This document shows positions 58,941 to 64,000 of a stretch of 64,000 nt of DNA, piece after piece. Position numbers and translations under genes: made by a program. Every line of letters starts with the position of its first letter. Position 1 is the stretch's first letter. The stretch comes from Thermohalobaculum sp963822985 (GTDB taxonomy: Bacteria; Pseudomonadota; Alphaproteobacteria; Rhodobacterales; Rhodobacteraceae). The DNA lies in NCBI GenBank assembly GCA_963822985.1, contig CAWGJU010000011.1:62001-126000 (forward strand), written 5' to 3'. Below the pieces are notes generated by a model. The model saw nothing but the letters and a program-made list of their open reading frames with translations. It was not told where the DNA came from and did no database searches.

Positions 58941-60073
58941 GCCGGATAGCGATAGGCGGCGGCCAGCACCGTGCCCTCGCCGGCGTGGTCGCCGAGCGAA
59001 AACACGTCGCCGCCATTGCGCAGCGTCTCGACGATGGCGCGGTCGACCAGATCGTCGGGCCCGTCCTCGTCCGGCGTCGCGGCGAGGCTGTTCGCGTCGA
59101 ACCGGCCCGGCAGCCTGGCCCCCGTGCGCGCGAAGAGGTGCGCCACGCGCCCCGCCGCGGCCGAGGTGACGATATCGGCCGGGTCCTCGCTGGCCTCGCG
59201 GTCGCCGCGGCCGAGCGACTGGGCCACCTTGTCCCAGGCCTCGGCCCGGCGCCGCTCGACGGCGCGCAGCAGGCAGCCGGCGGCCTCGTCGCGCAGCCGC
59301 GCCTCGTCCAAATCGTCCGGGTGGGTGGTGATGCCCTCATTGGCCAGGAACGGATACTCGGCATTCTCGCGAATCATGCCGTAGAGCCGCTCATCCGCCG
59401 CCACCACCAGCGGCACGTTCTGGCCGCTCAGATGCTGCCCCGCCGCGTTGGCCAGCGCGTTGGCGTAGAGGCGCAGGTCGTCCTCGTGGTCCTGCCGCCA
59501 ATCATCGCCGCCCATGCTGTGGTGCGAGATCCCGGCGTCCTCGCGGCCCTTGATGTTGCCCTTCTCCTGCAGGTCGGTGAATTTCTTGAAGTCGGCCAGC
59601 GACTCCGGCAGAGCGTCGACCGTCTCCTCGCGCAGCGCCCCGCCCTGCGCGCGGTAGAGGCAGGCGCGGTCCTTGGTCGCCAGCAGGATCGCATGCTCGG
59701 GCGTCATCTCGAGCGAGGCGAGCAGCGGCGCCAGCCGGAAGCGCGTCCCCGCATGGATGCCCGTCTCGTCGAAACGGGCATCGACGATCTCGGTCAGATC
59801 GGGCGCGATGAAGACGGCGACGTGCCGGTCATGCCCGCCGACCACATCGTCATAGTCGAGCCCGTCCACCCGCTCGCGCACCGCCCGGACGGCGTCGTCC
59901 TCGGCGCCGACGAGGTCGATCGCCTCCTCGGCCGCGGCCTTGGCGTTCTTCAGCGCGATGCGGATCTGGTCGTGCTCGCCGCCGCCGGCCGCCACCTCCA
60001 GATACATGCTCAGGCAGAGCGGCGCCTCGCGCGCCGCCAGGTCGCGCAACAGATGCTCGTTGAGCGGTCGCAT
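58937..60073 (-). CDS. baeRF family-7-like protein (bacterial eRF1-related)
   Basis: Intact 378-residue protein similar to the bacterial archaeo-eukaryotic release factor families (baeRF), family 7. Seen: LCLSMYLEVAAGGGEHDQIR, HVAVFIAPDLTEI, HAILLATKDRACLYRAQGGA, HSMGGDDWRQDHEDDL, VPLVVAADERLYGMIRENAE and DLVDRAIVETLRNGGDVFSL. These resemble the eRF1 domain 2/3 folds without the stop-codon or GGQ peptidyl-release motif. Family members are thought to act on stalled ribosomes or in stress; no activity is known to me for this group. Nothing near gives a clue except rpoH2 1.2 kb away. Confidence 0.78.
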   Translation of the reverse strand: MRPLNEHLLRDLAAREAPLCLSMYLEVAAGGGEHDQIRIALKNAKAAAEEAIDLVGAEDDAVRAVRERVDGLDYDDVVGGHDRHVAVFIAPDLTEIVDARFDETGIHAGTRFRLAPLLASLEMTPEHAILLATKDRACLYRAQGGALREETVDALPESLADFKKFTDLQEKGNIKGREDAGISHHSMGGDDWRQDHEDDLRLYANALANAAGQHLSGQNVPLVVAADERLYGMIRENAEYPFLANEGITTHPDDLDEARLRDEAAGCLLRAVERRRAEAWDKVAQSLGRGDREASEDPADIVTSAAAGRVAHLFARTGARLPGRFDANSLAATPDEDGPDDLVDRAIVETLRNGGDVFSLGDHAGEGTVLAAAYRYPA

Positions 60074-60258
60074 GGTCCCTCCTTTGACGTGTCCGGTCGG
60101 AAACCGACAGCCGCGCCGCCCGTTCCCGCAGCCGCCCGACGACGCCGGTCGATGGCGCGACGGCCCGCCCGACCCACCCCGACCCACGAAGCCTCGCCCC
60201 TCGTCGCCCCGCCTTCTCCGGGGGCGATGCGCGCCAGGCGCGGCAGACGCCGCGCCTC

Positions 60259-61149
60259 TCAGCGCAGCAACGCCTCGACCTCCGGCCAGGCCAGCGGGTC
60301 GGCCGCGACCTTGTCCCGCACGAAAACGTCGGCAAAGCCCAGCACCCGGCCCGCGACGTCGACCAGGTAGGCCGGCGCGTCCCCCGTAAAGGGACAGATC
60401 GCGTTCTCGGCCGCCCGACTCTCGACCGCCCGGCCGACCAGGGCCGGCGCACACGGATCGGCACGCTCGTCCAAAGCGAGCTCGTACTGCGGCTGCACAT
60501 GCCCGTCAGCGATCGCCATGGCGCGCCAGCGCCTGACGGAGGCATGGCCGAGCAGCGCCGCCACATAGGCCATGTCGGCGTCGCCCATCTTGAGGTCATA
60601 GGTCGCGACCCGGCTCGCCACCGGCGCGAACATGGCGTCCACCGCGCAGAACGCGCCGAACATGAACGGCCCCTCGCCAGCCCGCAGGCTCCGCGCATGG
60701 GCCCAGATCTCGGCCAGCCGGTCGAGATCGACGCGCACCTCCGCATCGGCCTCGAAGCCCGCATAGCTCCGGCGCATGTTCATCGGGCAGGCGTTCCGCA
60801 GCGCCCTGAAGCCCGCATGCATCTCGGCCGCGAGGCTCCGTGCCGTCATACGCGCCGCCATGCGCGCCGCGCCCCCCGGCCAGAGCCCGGCCCGGGGGTG
60901 GCGCTCGTGCACCGTCTCGGCGATCGCCAGCGTCTCCCAGACCATCGTGTGGCACTGTGCCCCGTCCGCCACCGCAAGGGCCGGGACGAGGCGCGAGGGC
61001 GTCATCTCGGCCCGCAATGCCTCGAATGCGGGCGTGCGCATATGCGCGCAGCGCATGGTGAACGGAATGCCGAAGGCGTCCAGCATCAACCAGCCGCGCA
61101 GTGACCAGCTTGAATACGCATAATCACCTATGAAAAGCGTGAGCTGCAT
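60259..61149 (-). CDS. Glutathione S-transferase with C-terminal tail domain
   Basis: Intact 296-residue protein. The N-terminal GST domain (LFIGDYAYSSWSLRGWLMLD, then VADGAQCHTMVWETLAIAET) and helical domain (AARMTARSLAAEMHAGFRAL, GPFMFGAFCAVDAMFAPVAS) total about 225 residues. A 55-residue tail begins AENAICPFTGDAPAYLV and runs to VFVRDKVAADPLAWPEVEAL. Related rhodobacterial GSTs carry a CPFSG plus second-Cys tail resembling YHS-type metal modules; here the second Cys pair is absent (ADVFV). Substrate unknown. Divergent from rpoH2 with 158 bases between starts. Confidence 0.85.
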   Translation of the reverse strand: MQLTLFIGDYAYSSWSLRGWLMLDAFGIPFTMRCAHMRTPAFEALRAEMTPSRLVPALAVADGAQCHTMVWETLAIAETVHERHPRAGLWPGGAARMAARMTARSLAAEMHAGFRALRNACPMNMRRSYAGFEADAEVRVDLDRLAEIWAHARSLRAGEGPFMFGAFCAVDAMFAPVASRVATYDLKMGDADMAYVAALLGHASVRRWRAMAIADGHVQPQYELALDERADPCAPALVGRAVESRAAENAICPFTGDAPAYLVDVAGRVLGFADVFVRDKVAADPLAWPEVEALLR

Positions 61150-61226
61150 CTGTTCCTCCCTCTCCCTTTACATCGCACGGACCTATCCTAGAGTTTCGCT
61201 GCGACGTGGCGCCGCGGCGGTTGACG

Positions 61227-61240
61227 GAAAGTTTACTTTC
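61227..61240. promoter_or_regulatory. Short inverted repeat GAAAG-TTTA-CTTTC upstream of rpoH2
   Basis: A 5-bp perfect dyad with a 4-base loop lies 67 bases before the rpoH2 start codon, next to TTGACG at 61221-61226, which could be a -35 element. No good -10 is seen 17 bp on. It may be a regulator site or mRNA hairpin in the rpoH2 leader. Confidence 0.35.
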
Positions 61241-61307
61241 GCTTGGCGGCGCGAACGGTGCTCTATGTCGGGGAGTACGCAGCGGATTGCACCTGCAGGA
61301 GCCCGGC

Positions 61308-62180
61308 ATGAGAGACACTCCCACGTCGAGTACCATCGCCCGCCACGCCATGACGGCGGAGTTGCTGGACGCCGAGACCGAGCGCGAGCTCGCCCGGCGC
61401 TGGCGCGACGAGGGCGATGACGAGGCGCTGCACCGCCTGGTGACGGCTTATCTTCGCCTCGCCATCGCCATGGCGGCGAAATACCGGCGCTATGGCGCAT
61501 CGATGTCGGACCTCGTTCAGGAGGCGAATATCGGCCTGCTGAAGGCGGCGTCGAAGTTCGATCCCGACCGCGGCGTGCGATTCTCCACCTATGCCGTTTG
61601 GTGGATCAAGGCATCGATCCAAGACTTTGTCATGCGCAACTGGTCGATGGTGCGCACGGGCTCGACCTCGAGTCAGAAGTCGCTGTTCTTCAACCTGCGG
61701 CGGGTGCGCGCGCAGATCGAGCGCGAGGGGGGTGACCTCGGCGGCCACGAGATCCGCCGCGAGATCGCCGAGGAGCTCGGCGTGCCGCTGCGTGATGTCG
61801 AGATGATGGAGGGCCGGCTTTCGGGCTCGGACTTCTCGCTCAACGCCCAGCAGTCGAGCGGCGACGAGGGACGCGAATGGGTCGAGACGCTCGAGGACGA
61901 GGCACCGCGCGCCGACGAGATGGTGGCGCGCCAGGCCGACACCGCCACGGTGCGCGGCTGGCTGACCGAGGCATTCGGCGCGCTGAACGAGCGCGAGCGC
62001 GTCATCATCGCCGCCCGCAAGCTGCAGGACACGCCGGAGACGCTCGAGAGCCTCGGGCGCAAGTTCAAGCTCTCGAAGGAGCGCATCCGACAGCTCGAGG
62101 AACAGGCGCTTCGCAAGATGCGCACCCGCCTCGAGGCCCGGCACGGCGCCGCCGTCAGCGAGCTCGTCACCTCGCTCTGA
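61308..62180 (+). CDS. rpoH: RNA polymerase heat-shock sigma factor, RpoH2 type
   Basis: Intact 290-residue sigma-32-family factor. Region 2 reads YGASMSDLVQEANIGLLKAA and FSTYAVWWIKASIQDFVMRN; the RpoH box is SSQKSLFFNLRRV, and region 4 is LESLGRKFKLSKERIRQLEE. MRNWSMVRTGSTSSQK is the form of RpoH2 (RpoHII) rather than RpoH1. In Rhodobacter sphaeroides RpoHII acts downstream of RpoE-ChrR in the singlet-oxygen response. ATG at 61308 has AGGAGCCCGGC before it. A candidate terminator lies 225 bp after the stop. Single-gene transcription unit. Confidence 0.93.
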   Translation: MRDTPTSSTIARHAMTAELLDAETERELARRWRDEGDDEALHRLVTAYLRLAIAMAAKYRRYGASMSDLVQEANIGLLKAASKFDPDRGVRFSTYAVWWIKASIQDFVMRNWSMVRTGSTSSQKSLFFNLRRVRAQIEREGGDLGGHEIRREIAEELGVPLRDVEMMEGRLSGSDFSLNAQQSSGDEGREWVETLEDEAPRADEMVARQADTATVRGWLTEAFGALNERERVIIAARKLQDTPETLESLGRKFKLSKERIRQLEEQALRKMRTRLEARHGAAVSELVTSL

Positions 62181-62515
62181 GCTGCCCCGGCCACCACGGG
62201 CAATCGGAATGCGCGGCTGGTCGCCGCGCATTCGACAAGCCCTCGGCCTGCGCTCCGCGTCGGCCGAGGAGGCCTAGCCGCGTGCGTAGCGGCACCTCGC
62301 GCCGTGCATTTTGCCTCGGCTGCCGCAAGGGGTGCTGGGGAACGCCGGACCGAGGGTCCGGCCGGGCGCGAGTGTCGGCAAGTCGGCAAGCGGGTCGAGG
62401 GCAAACGGGCTTCGCCCATTTTTCTTCAGTGCGTCCGAGACTGGGGCGCGGGGCTCCCTTTGTCCCGTTCGCGGCACCGACCGCGGTCCACCGAAGTGCT
62501 TGACCGAAGATCGTG
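62181..62515. other. Intergenic region downstream of rpoH2
   Basis: 335 bp with no gene seen. It contains an 8-bp perfect hairpin CCTCGGCC/GGCCGAGG at 62241-62269 and the terminator-like site listed separately. The rest shows no family signature. Confidence 0.5.
62407..62424 (+). terminator. Candidate Rho-independent terminator for rpoH2
   Basis: GGGC-TTC-GCCC followed by ATTTTTC. The stem is short (four pairs) but GC-only and directly precedes the T-run, in the right orientation for the rpoH2 transcript. The opposite-strand DUF72 gene ends about 90 bases further on. Confidence 0.5.
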
Positions 62516-63310
62516 TCAGGCGGTGCGGTCAATCAAGGCGATGGCTGCCGCAGGATTGCTGACCTTGTGCCCGCCGATGACGAAGCAGAAAACCTCGCGC
62601 GCCGCCGCCTCCGCCGGGGCCGTCAGCAGCTCGACGCCCTCTGGTGGCGTGCCCGCGGCGAGCGCGGCGAGGGCCCGAGCCCGCCGGTCGAGCGCCGCGG
62701 AATCATAGCCAACCGGCTCGCCCTCGCGCGTGCCCATCAGCCGGACATAGGCGAACTCCGCCGTCGCGTCGGCAATCTCGGGGTAGGGCGAATCGACTGC
62801 CCAGACGATGACGACGCCGTGTCGCCGGGCCAGCTGCACCATTTCCGCCGAGCGGAAGCTCGGATGGCGCAACTCGATCGCGTGCCGGAGCGCCCGGCCG
62901 CCGGCTTGCTTCGGCAACAGCGCCAGGAAGGCGTCGATCTCCTCCGCCTCGAAGCGCTTCGTGGGCGCCAGCTGCCAGTTGATGGGCCCGAGGCTTTCGC
63001 CGAGTTCGGTGGCGGCTTTCGCAAACCGCTGCACGCTCTCGCCCGCTTCGGTCAGTAGCTTGCGGTTGGTGGCGTAGCGCGGCGCCTTGAGCGCGAACAC
63101 AAAGCCATCGGGCACGGCCTCGCGCCAGGCCGCGAAGGTCTCGGGCTTTGGCGTGCGGTAGAAGGTCGAATTGATCTCGATGGCGGTCAGCCGCCCCGCC
63201 GCATAGGAGAGCTCGTCCTTCTGCGGCAGGCCTTTGGGGTAGAACGTCTGCCGCCAGGGCTCAAAGTTCCACCCGCCAATGCCGATCCGTATCCGGCCCC
63301 GCGCCGCCAT
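62516..63310 (-). CDS. DUF72 domain protein
   Basis: Intact 264-residue TIM-barrel-like protein (DUF72/YecE). IRIGIGGWNFEPWRQTFYPK, AIEINSTFYRTPKPETFAAW, DGFVFALKAPRYATNRKLL, INWQLAPTKRFEAEEIDAFL, ALRHAIELRHPSFRSAEMVQ and TAEFAYVRLMGTREG are the family blocks. Conserved Glu (EINSTFY), Lys (FALKAPR) and Glu-Arg-His (ELRHPSF) line the putative active site. Function unknown in bacteria. Twelve bases separate its start from the stop of the upstream membrane protein, so they may be co-transcribed. Confidence 0.9.
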   Translation of the reverse strand: MAARGRIRIGIGGWNFEPWRQTFYPKGLPQKDELSYAAGRLTAIEINSTFYRTPKPETFAAWREAVPDGFVFALKAPRYATNRKLLTEAGESVQRFAKAATELGESLGPINWQLAPTKRFEAEEIDAFLALLPKQAGGRALRHAIELRHPSFRSAEMVQLARRHGVVIVWAVDSPYPEIADATAEFAYVRLMGTREGEPVGYDSAALDRRARALAALAAGTPPEGVELLTAPAEAAAREVFCFVIGGHKVSNPAAAIALIDRTA

Positions 63311-63323
63311 GGCGACAGGCTGC

Positions 63324-64000
63324 CTAGCCCCCGTCCCCGACGGTTCGGTCCACCCAGCTCCGCCCGCGATCGTACCCGTCGGCGATGCGGGAGCGCAAAT
63401 CGTCGACGCCGCGATTGTACTCGGTCAGCACGGGCTCGCTTTCCGGAAATCGCCCGACGAGCCTCGGCTGCATCACATATGCCGACAGCATGGCGGCGCC
63501 GATCAGCAGGACCAGCAGGAACCCGGCCAGAAAGGCGCCCGAGCCGGTCGACCTCTCGTGCTCGCGATTGAAGCGGCTGCGCCGCATCCGGTCGCGATCC
63601 GAGCGCTCCCGCGCGGCGCGGGCGTCGAGCTCGGCCATTCGCCGGCGCAGAGGGTCCTGGTGCGGCGGCGCCTGGCCGCCGCCCTCCTGGAGGTCGTCGA
63701 TGCGGCGCAGCTCGGCCTGCGGCGGTGCTTCGCCCGGCATGGCGGCGCCGGACAGGCGCGCCTGCGGGCCCGCCGGCGCACGGAGCGGCGGCGGCGCCTG
63801 GGGCGTCTCGGTCTCGGGGGCATCCGAGCCGCGCTCATCGGATTGCACCTGCGCGATCATCTCGCGGATCTCGACCAATTGAGCGCTGCGAGACGGGTCG
63901 GCCTGCCGCGACGCGCGAAGCTCCGCACCGGCGCCGTCGTTTGGCCCCTCACCCGGCCATGCGCCATCCGGCATCTCGGTCCGGGCGGCGGCCGCGCTCA
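63324..64000 (-). CDS. Single-pass membrane protein, N-terminus beyond the window (partial)
   Basis: At least 225 residues; the frame is still open at the right edge, so the ATG at 63974 may be internal. A Pro/Ala/Glu-rich segment of about 150 residues leads to a basic stretch (RDRMRRSRFNREHERS), one transmembrane helix (AFLAGFLLVLLIGAAMLSAYV) and a C-terminus with LTEYNRGVDDLRSRIADG and RSWVDRTVGD. This is the layout of alphaproteobacterial proteins that begin with an MJ0042-type zinc-ribbon; the ribbon, if present, would be off the window. Confidence 0.6.
   Translation of the reverse strand, partial: SAAAARTEMPDGAWPGEGPNDGAGAELRASRQADPSRSAQLVEIREMIAQVQSDERGSDAPETETPQAPPPLRAPAGPQARLSGAAMPGEAPPQAELRRIDDLQEGGGQAPPHQDPLRRRMAELDARAARERSDRDRMRRSRFNREHERSTGSGAFLAGFLLVLLIGAAMLSAYVMQPRLVGRFPESEPVLTEYNRGVDDLRSRIADGYDRGRSWVDRTVGDGG

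Noticed and set aside
1..64000. CRISPR array, rRNA or tRNA genes, prophage
   Set aside because: No regularly spaced repeats with unique spacers, no rRNA-like blocks, no tRNA cloverleaf with a CCA-type end and no phage structural genes were seen by eye. A tRNA scan would settle the last doubt.

Overview
This is chromosomal DNA of a high-GC alphaproteobacterium. The evidence is a set of family types and neighbourhoods usual in that class: an RpoH2-type heat-shock sigma factor, aerobic cobaltochelatase CobS/CobT, an SDHAF4 (DUF1674)-htpX-rsmB neighbourhood, yfgM-bamB, and ycjX-ycjF. The genus cannot be fixed from sequence alone. I see no rRNA, tRNA, CRISPR array or prophage. Nearly every gene, including housekeeping ones such as truA, rsmB, cobS and bamB, is split by one or more single-base frame changes while its protein signature continues in another frame. 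I read these as uncorrected sequencing indels rather than decay and annotate each gene as one CDS across the shifts; coordinates of shifts are approximate.

Layout. 1-1.4 kb: the start of a DabB-like membrane subunit, divergent from a LysR regulator with a clear LysR-type operator between them. 1.6-4.7 kb: a YbhG/YbhF/YbhS-like exporter operon. 4.7-6.5 kb: a secreted DUF2950 protein and an esterase. 6.5-19.0 kb: a glucan locus with GH15, GH144 (endo-beta-1,2-glucanase type), GH3 beta-glucosidase, an SbmA/YddA-like ABC transporter, two OpgG/OpgD paralogues and the OpgH glucan synthase. It looks like a combined synthesis and turnover unit for osmoregulated periplasmic glucans. 19-30 kb: FMN reductase, HtrA protease, BamB and YfgM-like proteins, CoA transferase, GST and an RND efflux pair. 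30-38.6 kb: Cache protein, rsmB-htpX, SDHAF4, LprI-like protein, cobS-cobT, an SDR and a small membrane protein.

38.7-40.4 kb is a scar of mobile DNA: a truncated IS3-family transposase abuts a truncated serine recombinase, followed by a comparatively AT-rich stretch with repeated GATAC motifs. 40.4-49.4 kb: nitrilase-family amidase, glutaredoxin, ComF, a methyltransferase, a ureohydrolase-amidase pair, a metallo-beta-lactamase-fold protein, DUF445 and an HMA2-like protein. 49.5-53.5 kb is a sulfolactate catabolic operon: suyA, a cupin gene, suyB, slcC, comC. Two dehydrogenases of opposite stereospecificity would interconvert sulfolactate enantiomers through sulfopyruvate, and SuyAB would release sulfite. 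53.6-58.1 kb: a caspase-fold protein lacking the catalytic Cys, then YcjF and YcjX. 58.2-64 kb: truA, a baeRF family-7-like protein, a GST with a tail domain, rpoH2, DUF72 and a membrane protein running off the end.
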